From Novosphingobium mathurense (GTDB lineage Bacteria > Pseudomonadota > Alphaproteobacteria > Sphingomonadales > Sphingomonadaceae), in NCBI RefSeq assembly GCF_900168325.1, contig NZ_FVZE01000001.1, forward strand, positions 124,001 to 188,000: DNA of 64,000 bases, given 5' to 3'. The notes under the pieces were generated by a model. That model was not told the origin of the DNA, made no database searches, and saw only the letters and a program-made list of their open reading frames with translations. Position numbers and translations under genes: made by a program. Within the stretch, counting starts at the first letter, position 1, and every line of letters begins with the position of its first letter. This document shows, one piece after another, positions 1 to 9,255 of the stretch.

Positions 1-880
1 CCTTGAGGGCTTCCACAAGGGTTTCACCGAGCAGCGAGGGGCTGGCCGCAACGCGGATGCCAGCTTCTTCCATGGCTGCGATCTTGTCTTCGGCGCCGCC
101 CTGGCCGCCCGAGACGATGGCACCGGCGTGGCCCATGCGGCGTCCCGGAGGGGCGGTGCGGCCCGCGATGAAGCCGGCCATCGGCTTCTTGCGGCCACGC
201 TTGGCCTCGTCCTTGAGGAACTGCGCGGCTTCTTCTTCGGCCGAGCCGCCGATTTCGCCGATCATGATGATCGACTTGGTCTCGTCGTCGGCGAGGAAGA
301 GTTCGAGCACGTCGATGAAGTTGGTGCCGTTGACCGGGTCGCCGCCGATGCCGACTGCGGTGGTCTGGCCAAGACCGGCGTTGGTGGTCTGGAATACGGC
401 TTCATAGGTCAGCGTGCCCGAGCGCGAGACCACGCCGACCGAACCCTTCGAGAAGATGTTCGCGGGCATGATGCCGATCTTGCATTCACCGGGAGTGAGC
501 AGGCCGGGGCAGTTCGGGCCGATGAGGCGCGACTTCGAACCGGTCAGGGCGCGCTTGACGCGGACCATGTCGAGCACCGGAACGCCCTCGGTGATGGCGA
601 CGATCAGTTCGATTTCGGCATCGATGGCTTCGAGGATCGCATCGGCGCAGCCCGAAGGCGGAACGTAGACGCACGAAGCGTTGGCGCCGGTCACGGCCTT
701 GGCTTCGGCGACCGTGTCGAACTGGGGCAGGCCCAGATGGTCGGTGCCGCCCTTGCCGGGGGTGACGCCGGCAACCATCTGCGTGCCGTAGTCGAGCGCG
801 GCCTGCGTGTGGAAGCTGCCGGTCTTGCCGGTCATGCCCTGGGTTATGACCTTGGTATTCTTGTCGACGAGAATGGACAT
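1..880 (-). CDS. sucD: Succinyl-CoA synthetase (ADP-forming) alpha subunit, 3' end at window edge
   Basis: Cytoplasmic TCA-cycle enzyme subunit that carries the phosphohistidine and binds CoA, interconverting succinyl-CoA and succinate with ADP/GDP phosphorylation. The minus-strand translation from ATG at 880 starts [19 protein letters not shown], the N-terminal CoA-binding Rossmann region, and continues through [12 protein letters not shown] and the [10 protein letters not shown] active-site His segment. About 293 codons are visible against a usual 290-295, so only the last residue or stop is missing. It lies 121 bp downstream of mdh on the same strand; sucC, often found between mdh and sucD, is not here. 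Identification is firm. Confidence 0.96.
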   Translation of the reverse strand, partial: MSILVDKNTKVITQGMTGKTGSFHTQAALDYGTQMVAGVTPGKGGTDHLGLPQFDTVAEAKAVTGANASCVYVPPSGCADAILEAIDAEIELIVAITEGVPVLDMVRVKRALTGSKSRLIGPNCPGLLTPGECKIGIMPANIFSKGSVGVVSRSGTLTYEAVFQTTNAGLGQTTAVGIGGDPVNGTNFIDVLELFLADDETKSIIMIGEIGGSAEEEAAQFLKDEAKRGRKKPMAGFIAGRTAPPGRRMGHAGAIVSGGQGGAEDKIAAMEEAGIRVAASPSLLGETLVEALK

Positions 881-1001
881 GGATCTTTTCCTGTTCCTGA
901 ACGTGGAAGCAGCCGGTTAGGCTGGGGAGGTTCCAAGAAACTATTTGCGTCGTGCGATACTGGCGAGATTGTCAGGCCAGCATCGCGCGACGGATATTTC
1001 C

Positions 1002-2469
<1,468 letters not shown>

Positions 2470-2850
2470 TCAGCCGTGGCGGGCGATCTTGCGGGCCAGG
2501 GCGTCGGCCATGCGGCGGTCGAGCTGGCGGCAGATCGAGATCCACCAGCGGCAGCTTTCCTCGTCGCTGGCAGCCTTGGCGGCTTCTGCATTTTCGCGCG
2601 CATGGGCAGCGGCCGAGAGGCCGTGGCGGGCGAAGTGGCGCAGGGCCTCGGTCAGCATCCGCTGGTCGTTCGCCGCCTGCATCGGCAAGTGCATCTGTTC
2701 GGAATAGGCGGCGATGGCCCGGCGGGCGGAGCCACCGAGGATGGGCTTGCAGCCGTTGTCGTTGACCGCACCCAGGGGGGCGGAGGGACACAGGGCACGA
2801 ACAATCGCAGGGCTCTTTCCGCCATAGGCAGCGGCAAAGCGGATCGTCAT
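2470..2850 (-). CDS. Hypothetical protein, 126 aa
   Basis: Not recognised. The protein begins MTIRFAAAYGGKSPAIVRAL at ATG 2850 and has no signal peptide or membrane segment. The C-terminal half is alpha-helical and charged (ALRHFARHGLSAAAHAREN, then CRWWISICRQLDRRMADALA), suggesting a small helical cytoplasmic protein. The frame is open much further upstream, but that part is antisense-type composition inside the neighbouring hydrolase gene, so ATG 2850 is the sensible start. It lies 137 bp downstream of the SleB-like gene on the same strand. Confidence 0.6.
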   Translation of the reverse strand: MTIRFAAAYGGKSPAIVRALCPSAPLGAVNDNGCKPILGGSARRAIAAYSEQMHLPMQAANDQRMLTEALRHFARHGLSAAAHARENAEAAKAASDEESCRWWISICRQLDRRMADALARKIARHG

Positions 2851-2987
2851 GTCAGGCAGGCCCTTTGTGTCGTTGTTCTGATCTGGACCCTTATGGCAGT
2901 CAGGCTCTAAGCCTTTGTAATGGCCTATGGTTGCCGAATTCTTGCCGGGGCGTCCCGATGCCCCGAAAGGGGACGGATTGCGCCGGT

Positions 2988-4184
2988 TCAGCTGCCCGGC
3001 TGGGCGATCCAGCGGCCGCTGTTGGCGTATTGCGGCTTGATGTCGCCGGTCTCGGGCAGCTTCTGTGCGCGGTAGAGCGCATCGCCGCCGCGCTCGCGAA
3101 TGGCATCGGAATAGAGCGGGACGGGCGCGGCTCTGGTTGGGGGCGCTGGCGTGTCGGCTGGACTTGCCGCGGCCGTGAACGATGCGTCCTGCGCAGCGAA
3201 CTGGCGCTGGATCGCCACCGGATCGAGCGTGTCCGCCGCAGCCGCGGCGAGGGCGACGGTGTCGCGACGGTGCGGCGCGGCAACCGGCTCGCCGCCGAGG
3301 TAGGCGAAGCGGAAGGCGCCCGGGCGGCCCGCTGCGCCATGGAAGCTGTAGAAGCGATGCGCCCCGATGGTGCCGAGGTAGTCGAGGCTCGCGGCCCAGT
3401 AGGGATGGACCTGCACGGTGTGGTAATGCGTCGCCAGGCCGACGGGCGCATAGACGTAGCCCGACAGGGCGGCGCGCGCGACCTGCATCGCCCGGTCCCA
3501 GAAATAGCGCGAGGGCTTGCGGGCGAGCGAGCCGTCGCAGGTGAACGAAAACTGGCAGCCGCTGGCGCGTTCCGATCCTTCGTAGACCACGCCGCAAACG
3601 GTGCCGGGATAGGCCGGGTGGGCCACCCGGTTAAGCACGACCTGCGCGACGGCGCGCTGGCCGGCTTCGGCCTCGCTCGCGGCTTCATAGTATATGGCTG
3701 CGGTCATGCACTGCAGGGCGCGGGTGCGGTCGACGCCGCTGGCATGGATGTTGAGCGGGCGGGCAAGGGGCCGGGTTCCGCTCGCCGCTGCCGCAGCATC
3801 CCCGGCATCGGAATGCACGCCTTCGCCTGTCTGCAGGGGCGCGGTTTCCTGTTCGAGATAGTAGAAGGCGGAGCCCGGAAAGCTCGATCCGGCGCGCTCG
3901 AAGGGCATCGGCTCGAGAGTCTGCGCCTCGGCCGAGGCATCGGCGATGGAGAAGCGGCCCCAGTTTCCCGGCGAAGCGAAGGCGGGCAGGGCGATCGCGG
4001 CAAGGCCGGCAAAGCCTGCCGCCCAGCGCCGCTGCAGATGGGCGCGGTGGGCGTGGCGGTTCCTGCGCCCGCGCTCGAACCGGGCCGCGAAGTCGCGCGG
4101 GGGCGCCTCGCTTTCGCCGATCAGGGCAATCAGGGCAGGTGGCTCGGTCAATCGGTTCCTTTCGGTCGCCGCGTCAGCGTGCAT
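2988..4184 (-). CDS. SleB-type cell wall hydrolase (Hydrolase_2 family)
   Basis: 398-aa predicted peptidoglycan lytic enzyme of the SleB/CwlJ family. A cytoplasmic basic N-terminus (about 1-52) precedes one hydrophobic segment (about 53-70, AAGFAGLAAIALPAFA), so it is probably membrane-anchored with a periplasmic catalytic domain. The domain signature is clear: CMTAAIYYEAASEAEAGQRA, with the catalytic Glu at about residue 167, followed by VAQVVLNRV and CQFSFTCDG. In sphingomonads such proteins act in wall remodelling; the precise role here is unknown. It is transcribed away from the B12 operon. Confidence 0.88.
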   Translation of the reverse strand: MHADAATERNRLTEPPALIALIGESEAPPRDFAARFERGRRNRHAHRAHLQRRWAAGFAGLAAIALPAFASPGNWGRFSIADASAEAQTLEPMPFERAGSSFPGSAFYYLEQETAPLQTGEGVHSDAGDAAAAASGTRPLARPLNIHASGVDRTRALQCMTAAIYYEAASEAEAGQRAVAQVVLNRVAHPAYPGTVCGVVYEGSERASGCQFSFTCDGSLARKPSRYFWDRAMQVARAALSGYVYAPVGLATHYHTVQVHPYWAASLDYLGTIGAHRFYSFHGAAGRPGAFRFAYLGGEPVAAPHRRDTVALAAAAADTLDPVAIQRQFAAQDASFTAAASPADTPAPPTRAAPVPLYSDAIRERGGDALYRAQKLPETGDIKPQYANSGRWIAQPGS

Positions 4185-4359
4185 CGGCGGCGCATCCTGC
4201 GCCTAACCCGCTTCGCGATCTGGCGCATCCGGCCTGTCACGGCCGTCCCGAAGCGATACACCGCGCCCTTTTACCCTTAACCGGTAAACAAATCTCTCGC
4301 GCGATCAGGTGCTTGCGTTGCCGCGCTTGCAAGGCCTGCAACGCCGCAGTATCCGCCCG

Positions 4360-4540
4360 GCCACGTCACGGGTTGTCCGGCTTGCCGGACCGAAGAGGGA
4401 AGCCGGTTCAAATCCGGCGCTGTCCCCGCAACTGTGACCGGGGAGTTCCGTCCCGAATGGCCACTGGCGGCTTGTGACAAAGCGCCGGGAAGGTGGGGCG
4501 GCGCGACGATCCGGGAGCCAGGAGACCTGCCCGAGATGGT
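4360..4540 (+). ncRNA. Cobalamin riboswitch
   Basis: Classic adenosylcobalamin-sensing leader: the conserved core AAGAGGGAAGCCGGTTCAAA starts at about 4392, followed by GCTGTCCCCGCAACTGTGA (from about 4419), GCCACTGG (about 4460) and the B12 box AGCCAGGAGACCTGC at 4516-4530. Edges are approximate. It precedes the TonB receptor start by about 100 nt and probably represses translation or transcription of the downstream B12 uptake operon when cobalamin is plentiful. Confidence 0.95.
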
Positions 4541-4644
4541 CGTTCCGCGCCGGGCGGGTTGGACCGGAATGCAGCGAGTCATGCGCCGATACAGGTGCAG
4601 CCTCAGCCACGAGCGACACTTCGTTCAGGTTGGAGGTTTTGTAC

Positions 4645-6477
4645 GTGAAGTATCTGTTTCTGCTCGGCACCGCGCTTGCCGTTTCCACGCCCGCCCTCGT
4701 TTCCCCGGCCCTGGCCGACGAGGTGGACAACACCATCGTCGTCACCGCCACGCGCACCGAGACGCCGCTGAGCCAGGTGGGCCAGTCGGTAAGCGTCGTC
4801 ACCCGCGACGAGATCGAACGCACACAGGCGACGCAGGCGACCGAGGTGCTTGAGCGCCTGCCGGGCGTGACCGTTTCGGGCACCGGCGGCTTCGGCCAGA
4901 TCACCAGCGTCTTCCTGCGCGGTGCGGAAAATGCCCAGAGCCTCGTGCTGATCGACGGTGTGCGCATCAACGATCCGGGCGATGTGGCCGGTGGCTTCGA
5001 TTTCGGCGGTCTCACCATCGGCCAGTTCGACCGGGTCGAAGTGGTTCGCGGCTCTTCGGGCGTCCTGTGGGGCAGCCGTGCCATCGGCGGCGTGATCAAC
5101 TTCATCACCGCGCGCCCGACCGAACAGTGGACTGCGCGTGCGCAAGCCGAATACGGCTGGCGCGACCGTCGGCAGGTTGGGCCTTCGGCTGCCGGCATGC
5201 TCGGTCCGGTCGGCCTGACGCTGGGCGGCAACTGGCTCGAGGGCGACGGCTATTCGGCCTACAACGAGCGCCGCGGCGCGACCGAGAAGGACGGCTTCGA
5301 AAGCAAGAGCGCCAATGCCCGTGCCGAAATCGAGCTGGCCGAGGGGCTGAGCGTCGACGCCGGCGGCTATTACACCAAGGCCGATTACGGTTATGACGAT
5401 ACCGGCGCCGATGCGCTCAATTTCGGGCACAAGCGCGATACGCTGGGTTACGCCAACCTGCGTTATGCCGGGCTCGACGGTCGCCTGACCGCGCGCCTGG
5501 GCTATGGCCTCACCGACACCCGCCGCATCTCCGATCACGAGATCTACGGTCCTTATACCACCAACGGCCGGAACGAGCGGGTCGAGGGACAGGTGACCTT
5601 CGCGCCGGTGGACCTCGTCAGCGTCCTGCTCGGCGCGGAGACAGAGACATCGAAGTTCTCCGATAACTTCGGTTCGAAGGACCGCACCTCGATCGACAGC
5701 TACTTCGGCATGCTGACGCTGCACCCGGTTTCGGGTCTGACGCTCAACGGCGGCCTGCGCTACGACGACCAGGCCGATTTCGGCCACCGCACCACTTTTG
5801 CGGCCAACGGCGCCTGGGCACTGGGCGAGGGCGAGGACGCGCCGGTGATCCGCGCCAGCTACGGCGAGGGCTTCAAGGCGCCATCGCTCTACCAGCTCTA
5901 CACCAACGGCACTTTCAACCCGCTTGAGCCCGAGACCTCGAAGGCCTGGGACGCCGGGGTGGAACAGCCGTTCGCCGAGGGCAAGGGCCGCTTCACCCTG
6001 ACCTGGTTCGACCGCAAGACGCGCAACCAGATCGATTACGACTTCGCGAACTGGAACTACTACAACGTGGGCCGCACGCGCGCGAAGGGCATCGAACTGG
6101 GCATGGTGGTGACCGACTGGGAGGGCTTCGATCTGAACCTGTCCTACACTTACCTCGATGCGAAGAACGAGCTGACCGGCGCGCGCCTTGCCCGCCGTCC
6201 GCAGAACAACTTCTACGCCAGCCTCGACAAGACCTGGGGCCTGGGGCTGCGTCTTGGTGCCGACCTGCGCGTGGGTGGCAACCGCTGGGACGATCACGCG
6301 AACACGCAGTTCGTCGAGGGGCACGTCGTCGTCGGCCTGCGCACGTCCTATCCGGTCACGCCCAACGTCGAGGTCTATGGACGCATCGAGAACCTGTTCG
6401 ACGAGCACTACGAAGTGGTGCGCAGCTACGGCACGGCCGGCCGTTCGGCCTATGCCGGGGTTCGGGTGAAGATGTGA
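4645..6477 (+). CDS. btuB: TonB-dependent vitamin B12 outer-membrane receptor (BtuB-like)
   Basis: 610-aa outer-membrane beta-barrel receptor that takes up cobalamin using TonB energy. Signal peptide is residues 1-24 (ends ALVSPALA); a TonB-box-like NTIVVTATR follows, then the plug domain (VSVVTRDEIERTQ, LPGVTVSG, VLIDGVRIND, IGGVINF) and the barrel, ending in the aromatic-rich C-terminal strand RSAYAGVRVKM. The GTG at 4645 is chosen because GGAGGT lies about 8 nt upstream and it begins the signal peptide; earlier in-frame codons fall inside the riboswitch. Substrate assignment rests on the riboswitch and the btuFCD genes that follow. Confidence 0.92.
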   Translation: MKYLFLLGTALAVSTPALVSPALADEVDNTIVVTATRTETPLSQVGQSVSVVTRDEIERTQATQATEVLERLPGVTVSGTGGFGQITSVFLRGAENAQSLVLIDGVRINDPGDVAGGFDFGGLTIGQFDRVEVVRGSSGVLWGSRAIGGVINFITARPTEQWTARAQAEYGWRDRRQVGPSAAGMLGPVGLTLGGNWLEGDGYSAYNERRGATEKDGFESKSANARAEIELAEGLSVDAGGYYTKADYGYDDTGADALNFGHKRDTLGYANLRYAGLDGRLTARLGYGLTDTRRISDHEIYGPYTTNGRNERVEGQVTFAPVDLVSVLLGAETETSKFSDNFGSKDRTSIDSYFGMLTLHPVSGLTLNGGLRYDDQADFGHRTTFAANGAWALGEGEDAPVIRASYGEGFKAPSLYQLYTNGTFNPLEPETSKAWDAGVEQPFAEGKGRFTLTWFDRKTRNQIDYDFANWNYYNVGRTRAKGIELGMVVTDWEGFDLNLSYTYLDAKNELTGARLARRPQNNFYASLDKTWGLGLRLGADLRVGGNRWDDHANTQFVEGHVVVGLRTSYPVTPNVEVYGRIENLFDEHYEVVRSYGTAGRSAYAGVRVKM

Positions 6478-7424
6478 CCTTGCCGCTTCCCCCGCAGTCC
6501 CGGTGGACCCGAGGGAAGCGTCTGGCGCGGGGTCTTGTCCGCGCCGGTGTCCTTGCGCTGGCATGGGCCGGCATATCCGGCTGCGGGGGCGGCTATACCG
6601 AGGCCGCCCCCGCAGCCGGGCCGGGCGATCCGGCCCATCCGACCATCGTCTCGCTCAATCCCTGTACCGATGCGATCCTTGCCGAAGTGACCGGGCCGGG
6701 GCAGCTGCTGGCGATCTCAGGATACAGCCACGATGCCCAGTCCACTTCGATGGACCTCGACAGGGCGCGCCGTTACCGCGCGGTTTCGGGCACGGTGGAG
6801 GAAGTCGCGGCGATCGGCCCGAAGGTCGTCGTCGCCAGCAGCTTCCTGCCGCCCGCGACGGCCAGCGCGCTCGCGGACCTGGGCTTCAGGGTGGTGAAGA
6901 TCCCGATCGCGCCGGACCTCGATGCCGCGCGCGACCAGATCCGCGAGCTGGCGGGCCTTGCTGGCCATCCCGAACTGGGCCGCCGCCTGATCGGCCGTAT
7001 CGACGGAGCGCTGGCCCGCGCCGCGCCGCCGCGGGGCGCGGCTGCGGTCCCGGCGCTGGTCTGGGAATCGGCAGGGCTCGTCGCGGGGGACGACACCCTG
7101 ATCGTTGACATGATGGAGCACACCGGCTTTACGAATGCGGCCAGTGCACGAGGGCTTTCGCAGGCCGATTTCCTGCCCCTCGAAGAAGTGCTGGCCGATC
7201 CGCCGCGCGTCGTCTTCGCAGTTGGCAATCCGCTGGCCGAAGAGGACCGCATGCTCCACCACCCCGCTCTCGCGAGCCTGAGCCGCATGAAGCGTTTTCC
7301 GCTCGATCGTTCGATCCTCTGGTGCGGTGGCCCCACGATCCCGCGCGCGATTGACGCGCTCACACGGGCTCGGCGCGAACTGGACCGGCAGGACGTGGCG
7401 GCGCGGACGGCACGGGTGCGATGA
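6474..7424 (+). CDS. btuF: Cobalamin ABC transporter substrate-binding lipoprotein (BtuF-like)
   Basis: 316-aa periplasmic binding protein of the helical-backbone type (BtuF/FhuD class) delivering B12 to the inner-membrane transporter. A lipobox ISGC puts the lipidated Cys at about residue 37, so it is probably membrane-tethered. The family opening HPTIVSLNPCTDAILAEV and ETGFTN-type segment (MMEHTGFTNAA) are present. GTG start overlaps the btuB stop (GTGA), and its stop overlaps btuC, so the operon is translationally coupled. Confidence 0.9.
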   Translation: MTLPLPPQSRWTRGKRLARGLVRAGVLALAWAGISGCGGGYTEAAPAAGPGDPAHPTIVSLNPCTDAILAEVTGPGQLLAISGYSHDAQSTSMDLDRARRYRAVSGTVEEVAAIGPKVVVASSFLPPATASALADLGFRVVKIPIAPDLDAARDQIRELAGLAGHPELGRRLIGRIDGALARAAPPRGAAAVPALVWESAGLVAGDDTLIVDMMEHTGFTNAASARGLSQADFLPLEEVLADPPRVVFAVGNPLAEEDRMLHHPALASLSRMKRFPLDRSILWCGGPTIPRAIDALTRARRELDRQDVAARTARVR

Positions 7425-8386
7425 ACCCGCGCCTCGTTCTCCTGCTTCTGGCCGGCCTGCTTGTGGCCGTGCCGCTTTCGCTGCTGGCCGGACGCGTGTG
7501 GATCGATCCCTTTTCGCCTGCAGCGCACAATGCCTCGATCATCCTGATGCAGCTGCGCCTGCCGCGCGCGGTTCTGGCGCTGGCGGTGGGAGCGGGGCTG
7601 GGTGCCGCCGGGGCCGCGATGCAGGGCTTCCTGCGCAATCCGCTGGCCGATCCCGGGCTGTTCGGCATTGCACCGGGCGCGGCGCTGGGCGCGGTGCTCA
7701 GTTTCTGGACCGGCTATGCCGCCTCGCCGTGGCTGCTGCCGGTCTTCGCGCTGGCCGGGGCCTGCGGGGCGATGACGCTGCTGGCGCTGATTGCCGGTCG
7801 CAGCGGCGGCGTGGCACTGTTCACGCTGGCGGGCCTGATGGTCTCCAGCCTTGCCGGCGCGCTGATGAGCCTGGCGATCAGTCTGAGCCCGTCGCCCTTC
7901 GCGATGACCGAGATCGTCACCTGGACGATGGGTTCGCTGGCCGACCGCTCCTGGCGCGAAGTCTGGATCGCCCTGCCGCTCACCGCCGCCGGGATCGGCG
8001 TGCTCATGGCCGCGGGGCGCAGTCTCAATGCCCTGACGCTGGGCGAAGCCGCCGCGCGGTCGCTGGGGGTCGAACCGTTCCGGCTGCAGGCGCTGATGAT
8101 CGCCGGCATCGGCCTGACGGTCGGCTCGGGCGTCGCCGTGGCCGGGATCATCGGTTTCGTCGGCCTGATGGTGCCGCACCTGGTCCGCCCGTTCACCGAC
8201 CATCGCCCGTCATCGCTGATCGTCCCGAGCGCGCTGGCTGGCGCGCTGCTGCTGCTCATTTCCGATTGCCTGTGCCGCATCCTCCCGCTGGCCGGGGGCG
8301 AGCTGCGCCTCGGCATCGCGCTCAGCCTGCTGGGGACGCCGTTCTTCCTGCACCTCCTGCTCAAGATGCGCCGGGAACTGGCATGA
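7421..8386 (+). CDS. btuC: Cobalamin ABC transporter permease (BtuC/FecCD family)
   Basis: 321-aa polytopic inner-membrane permease with roughly ten hydrophobic segments. FecCD-family landmarks: LRLPRAVLALAVGAGLGAAG, MQGFLRNPLADPGLFGI, and GFVGLMVPHLVR near the C-terminus (the coupling-helix region). It translocates B12 across the inner membrane in complex with the downstream ATPase. ATGA overlaps on both sides tie it to btuF and btuD. Confidence 0.95.
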   Translation: MNPRLVLLLLAGLLVAVPLSLLAGRVWIDPFSPAAHNASIILMQLRLPRAVLALAVGAGLGAAGAAMQGFLRNPLADPGLFGIAPGAALGAVLSFWTGYAASPWLLPVFALAGACGAMTLLALIAGRSGGVALFTLAGLMVSSLAGALMSLAISLSPSPFAMTEIVTWTMGSLADRSWREVWIALPLTAAGIGVLMAAGRSLNALTLGEAAARSLGVEPFRLQALMIAGIGLTVGSGVAVAGIIGFVGLMVPHLVRPFTDHRPSSLIVPSALAGALLLLISDCLCRILPLAGGELRLGIALSLLGTPFFLHLLLKMRRELA

Positions 8387-9153
8387 GCCTCGGCGTCAGC
8401 AACCTCGTCGTGAAGGGACGGCTCGACGGCGTTTCGCTGCAGTGCCGTCGCGGGCTGGTCACCGCGATCTGCGGCCCCAACGGGGCGGGCAAGTCGACGC
8501 TGCTCTCCTGCATGGCCGGACTGCTGCGGCCCGACATGGGCGATGTCCTGCTGGGCGAACGGCCCTTGTCCCGCTGTTCGACGGCCCAGCGCGCGCAGTG
8601 GATCGGCTATCTGCCGCAGTCGCCAGAAGTGGCCTGGGATGTCTCGGTCGAAGTGCTGGTGTCGATCGGCCGCCTGCCGTGGAAGGACGCCCCGGCGAAG
8701 GAAGCGCAGGACGCCATCGACGAGGCGATTGCCGCGATGGATCTGGAAGCGCTTCGCCATCGCCCGGTCTCGCGCCTGTCGGGCGGAGAGCGGGCAAGGG
8801 CGCTGATGGCGCGCGTGCTGGCGACCCGGCCCGGCTGGGTGCTGGCCGACGAGCCCTTCGCCAATCTCGACCTTGCCCATGCCGCCGCGCTGATGCGCCG
8901 CTTTCGTCAGCAGACCAAGGCCGGGCGCGGCGTCGTGCTCGTGCTGCACGATCTGGCGACGGCGATGAACCACGCCGACCAGGTGCTGGTGATCAAGAAC
9001 GGCAAGGTCGAGGCCGAGGGGCCGCCGGAAATCGCGCTGGCCCGCGATGTGATCCACCGCGTGTGGAACTGCCCGGCGCGCTGGCTGGGCGATCCGGGCG
9101 AGCGTGCCCTGTCGCTGGGGCAGCCTTCGCCGTTCACGCTGGATTCGCGCTAG
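8383..9153 (+). CDS. btuD: Cobalamin ABC transporter ATP-binding protein (BtuD-like)
   Basis: 256-aa ABC ATPase. Walker A GPNGAGKST at residues 31-39, Q-loop YLPQSPEVAWD, signature LSGGERARAL, Walker B WVLADEP and switch His in VLVLHDLATAMNH. Start at ATG 8383 overlaps the btuC stop (ATGA); the frame is open further upstream but only antisense-quality sequence lies there. Last gene of the riboswitch-controlled B12 operon; the next gene converges on it. Confidence 0.94.
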   Translation: MSLGVSNLVVKGRLDGVSLQCRRGLVTAICGPNGAGKSTLLSCMAGLLRPDMGDVLLGERPLSRCSTAQRAQWIGYLPQSPEVAWDVSVEVLVSIGRLPWKDAPAKEAQDAIDEAIAAMDLEALRHRPVSRLSGGERARALMARVLATRPGWVLADEPFANLDLAHAAALMRRFRQQTKAGRGVVLVLHDLATAMNHADQVLVIKNGKVEAEGPPEIALARDVIHRVWNCPARWLGDPGERALSLGQPSPFTLDSR

Positions 9154-9255
9154 GCCGGGGACAGCGCCGGTTCCTCGACAGGTTCCGGACAGGCGGGCAT
9201 CGCGGCCCGCAACTCCTCCCCGCCGCGAAGGACAGGGAGGAAAGCGCAGCGAGCC

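Noticed and set aside
4405..4417. GGTTCAAATCC resembling a tRNA T-loop
   Set aside because: It is part of the conserved cobalamin riboswitch core; no acceptor or anticodon stems around it.
4603..6564. 653-codon minus-strand frame opposite the B12 receptor
   Set aside because: Antisense shadow; the plus strand has signal peptide, plug and barrel motifs.
9193..9210. GCGGGC/GCCCGC hairpin between btuD and the M3 peptidase as a terminator
   Set aside because: Six-bp stem without a T tract on either strand; not convincing.
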